The notes under the pieces: generated by a model
What the model saw: only the letters and a program-made list of their open reading frames with translations
The model's database searches: none
Told to the model about the DNA's origin: nothing
Part shown: positions 25,352 through 34,630 of the stretch, piece by piece
Layout of the letters: each line of letters starts with the position of its first letter
Position numbering within the stretch: the first letter of the stretch is position 1
Program-made: the position numbers and the translations under genes
DNA from: Opitutia bacterium
Lineage (GTDB): Bacteria; Verrucomicrobiota; Verrucomicrobiia; Opitutales; UBA953
DNA length: 55,870 nucleotides
Direction of reading: 5' to 3'
Assembly: GCA_021204635.1 (NCBI GenBank)
Contig: JAJPZB010000031.1
Span: 1-55,870 of the forward strand

Positions 25352-25990
25352 TTGAAAAATTTAGACGTCGCGTTGATAGATTACGGAATGGGAAACTTGC
25401 GGAGCGTCAAGAGGGCGCTCGAGGTTTTTGGCGTTAAAGTAAAAATTGTTCAAGAACCGGAAGAAGTCCGAGAAAGTCAGGCGATAATCTTCCCGGGGCA
25501 GGGTGCCATATCCGGAGCAATGTCTCAGCTGCGGGCAACCGGCTTTGACGTTTTCCTGAAGAACTGGATTTTTGCCGACAAGCCGTTTTTCGGTATCTGT
25601 CTCGGCATGCAGTTGCTTTTTGAAAATTCTGAAGAAGGCAATGAAGAAGGACTTGGTGTCTTCCGTGGAGCTGTAAAACATTTTCCAAAAGACGTCGGCT
25701 TGAAAATTCCGCATATGGGCTGGAATACGATTTCGATCAACAAGAAAAACGCCGGCAGCTTCGCAGATAACCTTTCCAAAGACGGCAAGTATTTCTATTT
25801 CGTGCACAGCTATTATGTCGAAACCTCGGACGAATCAATTGTCTGGAGCACTTCGGAATATGGCTTGAAATTCGTCAGCGGAGTCCGCAGAGGAAATGTA
25901 TTCGCGGTTCAGTTTCATCCTGAAAAGAGCCAAGAAAAAGGTCTCTTGATTTACAAAAATTTTCTTAATTCTGTTTCTAATCGCGTCTAA
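25352..25990 (+). CDS. hisH: Imidazole glycerol phosphate synthase, glutamine amidotransferase subunit
   Basis: 212-residue class I glutamine amidotransferase that supplies ammonia to HisF. Nucleophile Cys83 in FFGICLGMQLLF, and the catalytic His-Glu in QFHPEKS near residue 190; the N-terminus IDYGMGNLRSVKRAL is typical of HisH. The start is a TTG at 25352, supported by a purine-rich GGGGAAGGTGA just upstream and by family alignment; no ATG would fit. Thirteen bases separate it from mutS, so mutS is likely co-transcribed. Confidence 0.96.
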   Translation: MKNLDVALIDYGMGNLRSVKRALEVFGVKVKIVQEPEEVRESQAIIFPGQGAISGAMSQLRATGFDVFLKNWIFADKPFFGICLGMQLLFENSEEGNEEGLGVFRGAVKHFPKDVGLKIPHMGWNTISINKKNAGSFADNLSKDGKYFYFVHSYYVETSDESIVWSTSEYGLKFVSGVRRGNVFAVQFHPEKSQEKGLLIYKNFLNSVSNRV

Positions 25991-26003
25991 GATTGTTGCA
26001 AGT

Positions 26004-28685
26004 ATGGGAAACGACGGTCCGTCAACTCCGATGATGAAGCAGTATTGGGAATTTAGGGATAAAGTTCCCGCGAATACTCTTCTGTTTTTCAGGTGCGGGG
26101 ATTTCTACGAAATGTTTGCAGAAGACGCCGAGCGTGGCGCGGAACTTCTCGGAATAACCTTGACAAGGCGCTCAGGCATTCCACTCGCCGGCATTCCATA
26201 CCACGCCGTAAATTCGTATTTACCGAAGGCGCTGAAAGCCGGAGTTAAAATCGCCATCTGCGAGCAAACTGAAATTCCGCGTGCCGGCAAACTTGTCAAA
26301 CGGGCGTTGGTTCGCGTGATTACGCCTGGAACAAATTTTGACGAAACCCAGTTAGATGCCAAAAGCAACAATTTCATATTGGCGGTAAACTTAGCAAAAG
26401 CAGGTATTTGCGCTTCGTGGATCGATGTCACAACCGGCGAGTTCTACATCACGGCGGAGAAAGATCCGCAAAAAATCATACCTGCGCTCCAATCTCTTAA
26501 CCCGAGTGAGATTATCATTCCGGAATCTTGGCAACAGGGGAAAACTCCGACCTGCTTTGAACCGCTCATCGAATGGAACCTCGTTTCACGAATTTCCGAT
26601 TGGAAGTTCGATCCCGAAATGGGAAGGCGCTCCGTTTTAAAAACTCTAAACGTCAACAACCTCGATGGCTTTGGTGTATCGGAGGGGCATCCCGCGCTTG
26701 GCGCCGCCGGTGCGCTAATTTCATATCTCTTAGAAACACTTTGCGAATCGCCGTCGCACATCCGAAAAATTACGGAAGTTCGAGGCGACAAAACATTGCT
26801 TATTGATGCAGCTTCAACCCGCAATTTGGAAATTTTTAAATCTGTGTCGGGAGCACGCGAAGGTTCGCTTCTTGCGGCAATTGATTTTACGCACACCGAT
26901 GCCGGCGCGCGCCTGCTCGAACATTGGGTTGCAAGCCCGCCGAGAGATGTGGATATCCCGCGCAACCGGCAGGAATGCGTGGAGGCGTTTTTCCTGAATC
27001 CTTCTGCCGGTCAGCACGTGAGAGAAAACCTTTCCTATGTCCGCGACATCGTTCGCATCCTCGGGCGCGTACAAAACCATATGCGCTCCCCGCGCGAACT
27101 CGGTGCAATTCGCGAGACGCTGCGCTATCTGCCAAAAATCAAAGCCGAATTGCTCGCGATAGGTAGCGATAAAATCGACGAAATCGCCGCGAGAATTTCC
27201 TTGCACGAAAAATTGCGCAAACTCTTGGAAGACGCGCTCATAGACGAGCTTCCTGTCCAACTCGAAAACGTGATTAAACGTGGTTTTAACAAACGCTTGG
27301 ACGAGCTTCGCGACATACGCGTGAACGGGAAAACCTGGGTTGCCGATTATGAGGCAACTCTGCAAGAGCGCACTCAAATAAAGAATTTGCGCGTCAGATT
27401 TAACAACGCGTTTGGATACTACATAGAGGTTTCAAAATCAAATACCTCGAAGATTCCGAAAGAATTCGTTCGCAGGCAAACTCTCGTTGGAGTCGAGCGA
27501 TACACGACAGATGAACTCAGGGAAAAGGAAAGCGAAATTGTCCACGCAGACGAACTCGTTGCTCAGTGCGAGAGTGATATCTATACCGATCTCGTAAATA
27601 CAGTTGTCGCCGATCGCGATTCTCTTTTGGAAACCGCCGGAGCCCTTGCAGAAATTGATGTTTACGCGGGATGGGCACAACTCGCGCAAGTTTGGGATTA
27701 CTCGAAGCCGCTTGTTGACGATTCCGATAAGCTCGAGATAGAGCAGGGCAGGCATCCCGTCGTGGAACAAATTTTACATCGCCCCGGGTCGTCCCAGCAC
27801 TTCGTTCCCAACGACACCGCAATTCAGGCTTCCGGAGCTCAGATAAATCTGATAACGGGACCAAACATGGCGGGCAAATCGACGTATATTCGTCAGGTTG
27901 CCGTCATTGCTCTGTTGGCGCAAATCGGTTGCTGGGTTCCGGCGAGATCTGCGCATATTGGTATTGCTGACAGAATTTTCTGCCGCGTTGGAGCCTCTGA
28001 CGAACTCGCTCGTGGCAATTCCACGTTCATGGTCGAAATGAACGAAACCGCGAACATACTCAACAATGCTACGGACAAATCTATCGTCATTCTCGACGAA
28101 ATCGGTCGCGGAACTTCCACTTATGACGGGCTCTCAATTGCATGGGCCGTGGCAGAATATTTGCACGGCGAAAAAAGCTCCGGACCGAGAACGTTGTTCG
28201 CCACACACTACCACGAGTTGACAAAAATCGCGGACACTCTGCCCCGCGTCAAAAATTTCTGCGTCGATGTGAAGGAATGGAACGACGAAATAATTTTTGT
28301 GCGACAAGTTATTCCTGGTGCGGCAGATCGTTCCTACGGCATCCATGTTGCGCGTCTCGCTGGTCTTCCGAAATGCGTCGTCGATCGAGCCAACGAGATT
28401 TTGGCAGACCTTGAGGGCAATGCCGTTTCATTCAAAAATCCACATCCTGCCCGCGCCAAACCGATTTCCGAAGAAAAGCAGGAAAACGTTATCGCGGAAG
28501 ACAGTCTCGACGACAAAGAATCTGCGGACGAGCAAGGGATCTCTACGTCGCAAGAACAAAAAACCACCGAACCTGCGAAAACGCGACCCCGCGCTAAAAA
28601 AGTCAAGATTTACGATGCTGCTGATGGCGCGCCGCCGCCGCGAAAACAACAACCATTTCAGGATAAACAGCTTTTCCTGTTTTGA
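26004..28685 (+). CDS. mutS: DNA mismatch repair protein MutS
   Basis: 893-residue mismatch-recognition ATPase. The N-terminal mismatch-binding loop FFRCGDFYEMF holds the Phe-x-Glu that stacks on the mispair; the ATPase domain has Walker A GPNMAGKST (619-627), Walker B ILDEIGRGTSTYDG, and TLFATHYHELT. The C-terminus is a low-complexity charged linker ending KQLFLF, which fits the QLxLF sliding-clamp-binding motif. No frameshift seen. Third gene of the hisB-hisH-mutS transcript. Confidence 0.97.
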   Translation: MGNDGPSTPMMKQYWEFRDKVPANTLLFFRCGDFYEMFAEDAERGAELLGITLTRRSGIPLAGIPYHAVNSYLPKALKAGVKIAICEQTEIPRAGKLVKRALVRVITPGTNFDETQLDAKSNNFILAVNLAKAGICASWIDVTTGEFYITAEKDPQKIIPALQSLNPSEIIIPESWQQGKTPTCFEPLIEWNLVSRISDWKFDPEMGRRSVLKTLNVNNLDGFGVSEGHPALGAAGALISYLLETLCESPSHIRKITEVRGDKTLLIDAASTRNLEIFKSVSGAREGSLLAAIDFTHTDAGARLLEHWVASPPRDVDIPRNRQECVEAFFLNPSAGQHVRENLSYVRDIVRILGRVQNHMRSPRELGAIRETLRYLPKIKAELLAIGSDKIDEIAARISLHEKLRKLLEDALIDELPVQLENVIKRGFNKRLDELRDIRVNGKTWVADYEATLQERTQIKNLRVRFNNAFGYYIEVSKSNTSKIPKEFVRRQTLVGVERYTTDELREKESEIVHADELVAQCESDIYTDLVNTVVADRDSLLETAGALAEIDVYAGWAQLAQVWDYSKPLVDDSDKLEIEQGRHPVVEQILHRPGSSQHFVPNDTAIQASGAQINLITGPNMAGKSTYIRQVAVIALLAQIGCWVPARSAHIGIADRIFCRVGASDELARGNSTFMVEMNETANILNNATDKSIVILDEIGRGTSTYDGLSIAWAVAEYLHGEKSSGPRTLFATHYHELTKIADTLPRVKNFCVDVKEWNDEIIFVRQVIPGAADRSYGIHVARLAGLPKCVVDRANEILADLEGNAVSFKNPHPARAKPISEEKQENVIAEDSLDDKESADEQGISTSQEQKTTEPAKTRPRAKKVKIYDAADGAPPPRKQQPFQDKQLFLF

Positions 28686-28787
28686 AAATTTTCAGACAAA
28701 ATCGACGTGTGGAAAACATCTTCGCGGGACATTTTCTCCAAGCGCCAAAAACTACCGAAAAGCGAAGCGCCTTTCGGCAAATCAATC

Positions 28788-28817
28788 TTGCTTACACAAG
28801 GGCAAAAATGCTCTAAT
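28788..28817 (+). promoter_or_regulatory. Possible promoter for greA
   Basis: TTGCTT (28788-28793), 18-base spacer, TCTAAT (28812-28817, five of six), 24 bases before the start codon. A hairpin CCGAAA...TTTCGG at 28755-28777 upstream may end the mutS transcript, though it lacks a T-run. Confidence 0.35.
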
Positions 28818-28840
28818 CCCCAATCCGAGATATACATAGA

Positions 28841-30799
28841 ATGAATACCGAAGAGATCGATACACTTATCGAAAACAATCCCGAATTGCGCGGTTTTCGC
28901 GGAAAACTTGAAGCGATGACGGAAGGCGCGTGCTGCATGCACAGGACGTGGGGATTGGGAGAAATAAAGCGCTACGACGTAGCAACCAACCGACTGATAA
29001 TCGATTTCAAAGAAGCAGATAAAATTGGACACGCAATGTCGCCGGCATTCTGCATCGATAAACTCGAAATCCTGCCGGAAAAACACATCCTCGTCCGCTA
29101 CCGCAAAGGCGAGCAAGCGTACATAGACGGTCTCATTAAAAGCAAAAGCGATGAAGACCGCGTGAAACTTATCAAAGAGATCCTCTCTGTCGCCAAAGAT
29201 CACAAGATGACGGCGACGGAAATTGAAGTCGTTCTCATCCGCCTTCTCGGTGTTTCCAAAATGAAAAAATGGTGGACGGAGACAAAGAAGCTTCTTGTAA
29301 AAGACAAATTTATCGGAGTCCCCGCGAAGAAAGAGGGGCAGTATGAACTTCGCGACGAAGAGGACACCGTTTCCCCCGAGCGCGAAGTCTTGGAGGAATA
29401 CTATCGCAACAAAAACCCGAAGAAAAAAATCCAGCTCGCCGAAAAACTTTTCCAGTTTTCCGCGATTAAGTCGGACGACGAACTCCCGAAAGGCGATCCG
29501 GATCAACCGCAACCGCTTCACCACTACAAGGCGGCTGATCCAGAAATCAGCGAGGATTTGCACAACATCTTCAATGAACTTACCGAGGCAATCAAATCTG
29601 CAAAGCGCCTGACCAAGGCGGAGTGCCTCTACGGCCTCTGGGTACGCAACGACCTTTGCCGCTTTTTTAAGGAAGATGTAGATTCGCTCGAACCCACTTC
29701 CAAATCCATCATTCTCTCCTGCACTCAGGAAGAATTGAGCGAACTTGCAAAAGAAATTCCGCAAAATCCCGCGTGCTTGAAGCGCTTGCTCGATTTGCTC
29801 TCGCGCGTTTATGCGGAGGACGACAAATGGGTTACCGTCGTCACAGATCTGTTCGAGAACAGCACGGGAAAATTTACTGCGGAATGCGTGAACTTCCTCG
29901 TGGAACGCGGGCAGGAAAAAGGGCTTGCGAAACAATTGGAAGATTGGCTTGACACTCAGACGCTTAAGAGCCCGGTTCTCAGCTGGATCGTGAAAAACCG
30001 CAATTCGCGGAAATACACGAAACTCATCAAGCCGTTGCTTTCTCACCGTTTGCTCGCAGCCATTCTTTACGCGATCGACGACGAGGCTACGCGTTCTACT
30101 TCCAACCGCCGCATCCAACTCGCGGAGGAACTGAGCGAAGACTATGGCTTGATTCAAGATCTCATCGAAGATGTTTCCGAGGAAACGGCGCGCGACCTCG
30201 CGCAGTCGCTCAACCTTTGCCAGGGCTTTGAGCCACTGATGAAAAAATCCTTGCTTGCGCGCTTCATCAAAGTGTTCCCGAGGATTCAGTCGCTGCTTTC
30301 CAACGACAACGAACCGGAGACTTCTGCTGCGCTCGTCGTTTCGCAGTGGTCGCTCGAAGAACGTCGCAACGAACTCGAAGACCTTATCAAAATCCAAATT
30401 CCTGCGAACAAAGAGGCAATCAACATCGCGAAGGAACACGGCGACCTCAAGGAAAACTCCGAGTACAAAATGGCACGCCAGGATCAGGAAACGCTCCTCG
30501 CGAGAAAGGCATTTCTCGAAAACGAACTCGAACGAGCTCAGGCGACAGATTTTTCGGATACCCCGACAGACAAAGTCGGCGTCGGTTCCATCGTGGAATT
30601 GGAATCCGCTTCGGGGAAGAAAGAATCTTTCACCATTCTCGGGGCATGGGATTCCAACCCCGAAAACAACATATTGTCATATAAGACACCGCTCGCCCAA
30701 AAACTCATCGGCAAGGCGATTGGCGACGAATTCAACAATAATGGTGACGCGTGGAAAATTGTCGCGCTCAGCCGTTGGTTTGACGCGCAGAAAAAATAA
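28841..30799 (+). CDS. greA: GreA-type transcription elongation factor with large N-terminal extension
   Basis: 652-residue protein. The last ~150 residues are a full GreA/GreB module: coiled coil with the acidic tip GDLKENSEY (Asp535, Glu538), which in GreA enters the RNA polymerase secondary channel and stimulates transcript cleavage, then the globular FKBP-like C-domain (VGVGSIVELESASGK, YKTPLAQKLIGKAIGDEF). The first ~500 residues are a charged helical region of repeated short helices, beginning with a domain that contains WGLGEIKRYDVATNRLIIDF. Free GreA is about 158 residues; comparable long forms are known in Chlamydiae and Verrucomicrobia. The extension's job is unknown. Terminator downstream. 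Confidence 0.88.
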   Translation: MNTEEIDTLIENNPELRGFRGKLEAMTEGACCMHRTWGLGEIKRYDVATNRLIIDFKEADKIGHAMSPAFCIDKLEILPEKHILVRYRKGEQAYIDGLIKSKSDEDRVKLIKEILSVAKDHKMTATEIEVVLIRLLGVSKMKKWWTETKKLLVKDKFIGVPAKKEGQYELRDEEDTVSPEREVLEEYYRNKNPKKKIQLAEKLFQFSAIKSDDELPKGDPDQPQPLHHYKAADPEISEDLHNIFNELTEAIKSAKRLTKAECLYGLWVRNDLCRFFKEDVDSLEPTSKSIILSCTQEELSELAKEIPQNPACLKRLLDLLSRVYAEDDKWVTVVTDLFENSTGKFTAECVNFLVERGQEKGLAKQLEDWLDTQTLKSPVLSWIVKNRNSRKYTKLIKPLLSHRLLAAILYAIDDEATRSTSNRRIQLAEELSEDYGLIQDLIEDVSEETARDLAQSLNLCQGFEPLMKKSLLARFIKVFPRIQSLLSNDNEPETSAALVVSQWSLEERRNELEDLIKIQIPANKEAINIAKEHGDLKENSEYKMARQDQETLLARKAFLENELERAQATDFSDTPTDKVGVGSIVELESASGKKESFTILGAWDSNPENNILSYKTPLAQKLIGKAIGDEFNNNGDAWKIVALSRWFDAQKK

Positions 30800-30822
30800 A
30801 AATCTGCAATTTGCCCAACCGC

Positions 30823-30869
30823 GAAACGCCGTTCTCGCCGGAATTTTCTCGCGCGAACGGCGTTTCTTT
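30823..30869 (+). terminator. Terminator of greA
   Basis: GAAACGCCGTTC (30823-30834) and GAACGGCGTTTC (30855-30866) are a perfect 12-bp inverted repeat followed by TTT. Confidence 0.75.
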
Positions 30870-30898
30870 AATACCTTGCCACTCCATCTTCCGCGTTT

Positions 30899-30983
30899 GC
30901 TCGAGTGGTGAAATTGGCAGACACGTCGGATTTAGGTTCCGATGCCGAAAGGCGTATGGGTTCGAGTCCCTTCTCGAGCACCA
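30899..30983 (+). tRNA. tRNA-Leu (TAG anticodon)
   Basis: Acceptor arms GCTCGAG and CTCGAGC with encoded CCA, D-arm GTGGTGAAATTGGCAGAC, anticodon stem TCGGA/TCCGA around TTTAGGT (anticodon TAG), a long variable arm (TGCCGAAAGGCG) as in class II tRNAs, and T-loop GTTCGAGTC. 85 bases. Confidence 0.95.
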
Positions 30984-31012
30984 ATCTTTCTAAATACAAA
31001 AATGCCGGAAGA

Positions 31013-31052
31013 CAAAAAAATCGCTCTCCCACGACAATTGCAGGAGAGCGAT
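31013..31052 (-). terminator. Terminator of the uronate operon
   Basis: On the minus strand ATCGCTCTCC (31043-31052 complement) and GGAGAGCGAT (31020-31029 complement) pair over 10 bp and are followed by seven T. It lies 22 bases past the transporter stop codon. Confidence 0.85.
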
Positions 31053-31073
31053 TAATTCGGCGCGCAACGCGGT

Positions 31074-32516
31074 TTACGCGCGGATTGGGCTATAGCGCGG
31101 AACGAGGATCTTCATTACGCACCAACCGATGAGGTATGCGAACGCGCAAATCGCAAATATGATGAAATATCCGGATTCTTTGCCGACAAACCCGCAGAAC
31201 TCCAAGTTTGTCTCCTCGCTGTAGTCGAAGAGAACTCCGCTACTTTTATTAATCAGGAAAGAACTGACGCCGCCCGCCATAGTCCCGATTCCGACGATGC
31301 TGCCGACTGCAGATTTCGGGAACATGTCGCTGACCGTGGAATAGATATTCGCGGACCACGCCTGGTGCGCCGAGCAGCCGATGGCAATTAGCAAAACCGG
31401 CAGCCAGTAGCTGAACGTCCCAAGCGGTTGCGCGAACAAAATCATTATCGGGAAAATCGCGATGATGAGCATTGCCCGCATGCGCCCCGAATACGGATCC
31501 ATGCCCTTGTTTATGAAATATGTGGGGAACTTGCCGCCAAAGACCGAGCCAATGACCGTGATGGAATAAAGCACGGCAATCGGGAGCGCGATGTCTGTCC
31601 CCGACATATTGTATTGCGATTTGAGATATGCTGGCGTCCAGAAGAGGAAGAACCACCACACACCGTCAGTCAAAAATTTGCCGAGAGCAAATGCCCAGGT
31701 CTGCCGGTATCTCCAGCATTGCAAAAATGTGATTTTGACCTCATCTCCCTCGGGCTCGTTGCCGGCAACATCTGCTTCTGCCTCCGCGTCTTGTTTGATG
31801 TATTCCAACTCGGCGGCATTGACCGACGGATTTTCCTCGGGCTTTTTGTAAACGAAAAGCCAAAGCCCCATCCAGATGAAGCCGAGAACGCCGACAGCGA
31901 TAAAGGCAACTTCCCAACCCCACCACTTTGCGATAAACGGCACAGACAGTGGCGCGACAATCGCTCCGATATTTGCGCCGGAATTGAAAATCCCCGTCGC
32001 AAACGCCCGATCCCTCTTCGGGAAATATTCCGCCGTCGATTTAATCGCAGCGGGGAAATTGCCCGCCTCGCCAAGAGCGAGAACGCACCGGCAGAACGAA
32101 AACGCGAGAACGCTTATCATCGAAATCTGTGCGGCGACATCTGTTCCGCTGACAACAGAGCGCAGTGCCTCGGCATTCGGCAGGTTGGTTATCCATTCTG
32201 TCGTGACGCCGCAAAGAGAATGGATTATCGCGCCGAGCGACCAAATGGAAATCGCAATCGCGTATCCTTTTTTAATCCCGAGGCGGTCGATAAATCTTCC
32301 GACAAACAACACCGCGACAGCGTAAAACAGCGAGAACACGGCGGTAATCGTGCCATAGTCGCTTTCCGACCAATGAAACTCTTGCGCAAGGTCGGGCTGC
32401 AGCAGTGACAACACTTGCCGGTCGAGGTAGTTTACTGTTGTCGCGAAAAACAACATCGCACAAATCGCCCAGCGATAGTGCGTCATTTGGGAACTTGGGG
32501 AATTTGTTTTAGTCAT
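31074..32516 (-). CDS. exuT: MFS hexuronate transporter, ExuT-like
   Basis: 480-residue inner-membrane permease of the anion:cation symporter branch of the major facilitator superfamily, 12 hydrophobic segments. Family traits: NYLDRQVLSLLQPDL in helix 1, GRFIDRLGIKKGYAIAISIWS between helices 2 and 3, RCVLALGEAGNFPAAIKSTAEYFPKRDRAFATGIFNSGANIGAI. The ATG at 32516 is chosen; the in-frame start at 32531 is a TTG. The charged central loop (residues ~225-250) is as in ExuT. Last gene of the glucuronate operon, so glucuronate or galacturonate is the likely substrate. Confidence 0.88.
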   Translation of the reverse strand: MTKTNSPSSQMTHYRWAICAMLFFATTVNYLDRQVLSLLQPDLAQEFHWSESDYGTITAVFSLFYAVAVLFVGRFIDRLGIKKGYAIAISIWSLGAIIHSLCGVTTEWITNLPNAEALRSVVSGTDVAAQISMISVLAFSFCRCVLALGEAGNFPAAIKSTAEYFPKRDRAFATGIFNSGANIGAIVAPLSVPFIAKWWGWEVAFIAVGVLGFIWMGLWLFVYKKPEENPSVNAAELEYIKQDAEAEADVAGNEPEGDEVKITFLQCWRYRQTWAFALGKFLTDGVWWFFLFWTPAYLKSQYNMSGTDIALPIAVLYSITVIGSVFGGKFPTYFINKGMDPYSGRMRAMLIIAIFPIMILFAQPLGTFSYWLPVLLIAIGCSAHQAWSANIYSTVSDMFPKSAVGSIVGIGTMAGGVSSFLINKSSGVLFDYSEETNLEFCGFVGKESGYFIIFAICAFAYLIGWCVMKILVPRYSPIRA

Positions 32517-32549
32517 GTGAGATAAGGGCAAACGAGATTTTTAAAATTG

Positions 32550-33182
32550 TTAAACGAGGTTCGACAAGGCTTCGCGCGTGCGCCGCCCGACTTCTTGCCA
32601 ATTTTCGCTTTTGATCAACGCAGATTCGCAAATCCACGAACCACCGCACGCCACAACTTCCGGAATTTTCAGCCATTCGCCGATGTTGGCGGCATTGATC
32701 CCACCCGTGGGCATGATGCGGACATTCGTGTGGCGAAACGCTCCCATGAGCGCTTTCAGCATTTTCACGCCGCCCGCCGCTTCGGCAGGGAAAAATTTCA
32801 AAAACTTGCAACCGAGTGACAGCGCTCTGCTGATTTCTCCCGCCGTGGAAACGCCCGGGACAAACGGAAGCGCGTTTTCTTGCGCGGCTTTTACAACAAC
32901 GGGGTCAAATCCCGGCGCCACGCCGAACGTTGCCCCTGCCGCTTTTGCGCGGACAACCTGCGCCGGCGTGAGCAGTGTCCCCGCGCCGACGAGCATTTCC
33001 GGAACTCCGTTTGCAATCGCGGAAACCGCTTCGGCGGCAGAATCCGTCCGGAACGTGATTTCCATGCAACCGCAACCGTTTTCCAACAACGCGTGGGCGA
33101 GCGGAACCGCCTTTTTCGCGTCGTTTATGACGACGACGGGAACGAGTTTAAAAGATGAGAGTTTTTCTGCGAGTTGGTCCAT
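32550..33182 (-). CDS. eda: 2-dehydro-3-deoxy-phosphogluconate aldolase
   Basis: 210-residue class I aldolase cleaving KDPG to pyruvate and glyceraldehyde 3-phosphate, the final step of this route. Schiff-base Lys129 in FLKFFPAEAAGG, catalytic Glu41 in CMEITFRT, PTGGIN phosphate loop. Two bases separate its start from the uronate isomerase stop, so the genes are translated together. Length is normal for the family. Confidence 0.95.
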   Translation of the reverse strand: MDQLAEKLSSFKLVPVVVINDAKKAVPLAHALLENGCGCMEITFRTDSAAEAVSAIANGVPEMLVGAGTLLTPAQVVRAKAAGATFGVAPGFDPVVVKAAQENALPFVPGVSTAGEISRALSLGCKFLKFFPAEAAGGVKMLKALMGAFRHTNVRIMPTGGINAANIGEWLKIPEVVACGGSWICESALIKSENWQEVGRRTREALSNLV

Positions 33183-33184
33183 TT

Positions 33185-34582
33185 TTAGAAATTAAAGTAT
33201 TGTTTCGCATTGTTGTAGGAAACGTCGGCGACAAGAGCCCCGACTGTGTCGATGTCGTCGGGTATCAGCCCTTGCACCATGTCGCGACCGAGAATCCGGC
33301 AAAGAATCCGCCTGAAATATTCGTGGCGCGTGTAGCTGAGCAGGCTTCGACTGTCGGTCAACATCCCGACAAAGCGCGAGAGCGTCCCGAGCTGGCTGAG
33401 CGTCTCTAAGTGGCGCGTGATTCCGTCCATCTGATCCAAGAACCACCACGCCGCACCATATTGCATTTTTCCCGCCACAATGCCGTCTTGGAAACTTCCG
33501 CAAAGCACGGCAAACGCGGCACTGTCGCGGGGATTCAGGTTGTAAATAATCGTTCGCGGCAGCGTTCCTTTTTGCGCCGAGCGATCCAAAATCCGGCTCA
33601 GTGGCGCGACGCAGTTGTCGTCCGCGATTGCGTCAAATCCCGTGTCCGGCCCCAGTTCGCTCATCGCCGCGCCATTCGGGTTGCGAAGTGCGCCAACGTG
33701 CAGTTGCCGCACCCAGCCCTTTGCCGCGTCGAGACCGGCGAGAAAATCGAGCAAATAGTTCGAGAATCTTGCCGCATTTTGCTTATCCACAACAATGCCG
33801 TTGCGCGCGGAATTGAAAATTTCTGCGGCAGCGGCATCGGACAAACTTTCCTCGTCGAACGCCTCCAACGAGTGGTCAGACAACTTGCACTTGTTTTGTG
33901 CGAAGAAATCGTGGCGGTCGGCAATCGCTTTTTTAAACGAATTCAAGTCCGTAATTTTCATTCCCGCCGCTTGCTCCAAGCGCGAAACCCAGGTGTTCCA
34001 CGCCTGTGTTTGCCCGATGGCGCGGGCTTTGTCGGGGCGGAAAGTCGGGCACAACTTCACGGGATCGCCGGAGGCCGCGTGGCGGCTGTGCGCCGCAAGA
34101 TCGTCGCAGGGATCGTCCGTCGTGCAAACCGCTTCAACATTCATCTTCTTCAAAATGTCGAGCGCTCCGAATTTCCCCGACTGCAACATCGCGGAAGTCC
34201 TTTCCCAAACTTCGTCCGCCGTTTTTGGGCTGAACAAAATCCCCGTAATCCCGAATGGCCGCCGCAATTCCAAATGCGTCCAATGGTAAAGCGGGTTCCG
34301 CAACAATCGCGGGACAACCGCCGCCCACGCGTCAAACTTCTCGCGGTCGGGCGCCGCGCCGGAGCAGAGCCGCTCGGGGACGCCGTTCGTGCGCATCGCG
34401 CGCCACTTGTAGTGGTCGCCGTCGAGCCACAGTTGCGCGATATTCGCGAACTGTTTGTTGTCGGCAATCGCGGCGGGATCGAGGTGCGAGTGGTAGTCAA
34501 TTATGGGCAACGCCTCGGCGAATTTGTGAAAAAGCGTTTTCGCCTGTGGCGTGTCCAAGAGGAAATCGGCGTCGATAAACAT
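33185..34582 (-). CDS. uxaC: Glucuronate (uronate) isomerase
   Basis: 465-residue amidohydrolase-fold enzyme converting D-glucuronate to D-fructuronate (and galacturonate to tagaturonate). Characteristic N-terminus PIIDYHSHLDP with metal-binding His-x-His, then LWLDGDHYKWRAMRTNG, HWTHLELRRPFGI, and C-terminal RHEYFRRILCRILG. Full length. Third gene in the operon, 48 bases after the fusion gene and two bases before eda. Confidence 0.97.
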   Translation of the reverse strand: MFIDADFLLDTPQAKTLFHKFAEALPIIDYHSHLDPAAIADNKQFANIAQLWLDGDHYKWRAMRTNGVPERLCSGAAPDREKFDAWAAVVPRLLRNPLYHWTHLELRRPFGITGILFSPKTADEVWERTSAMLQSGKFGALDILKKMNVEAVCTTDDPCDDLAAHSRHAASGDPVKLCPTFRPDKARAIGQTQAWNTWVSRLEQAAGMKITDLNSFKKAIADRHDFFAQNKCKLSDHSLEAFDEESLSDAAAAEIFNSARNGIVVDKQNAARFSNYLLDFLAGLDAAKGWVRQLHVGALRNPNGAAMSELGPDTGFDAIADDNCVAPLSRILDRSAQKGTLPRTIIYNLNPRDSAAFAVLCGSFQDGIVAGKMQYGAAWWFLDQMDGITRHLETLSQLGTLSRFVGMLTDSRSLLSYTRHEYFRRILCRILGRDMVQGLIPDDIDTVGALVADVSYNNAKQYFNF

Positions 34583-34630
34583 GGTTTGGCAGGGTTGGGT
34601 AATAATTTTGTGATTTGCGTTTGTTGCTGT

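Noticed and set aside
28658..30439. 593-codon minus-strand frame over greA
   Set aside because: Shadow of greA; no motifs and the opposite strand carries a complete GreA module.
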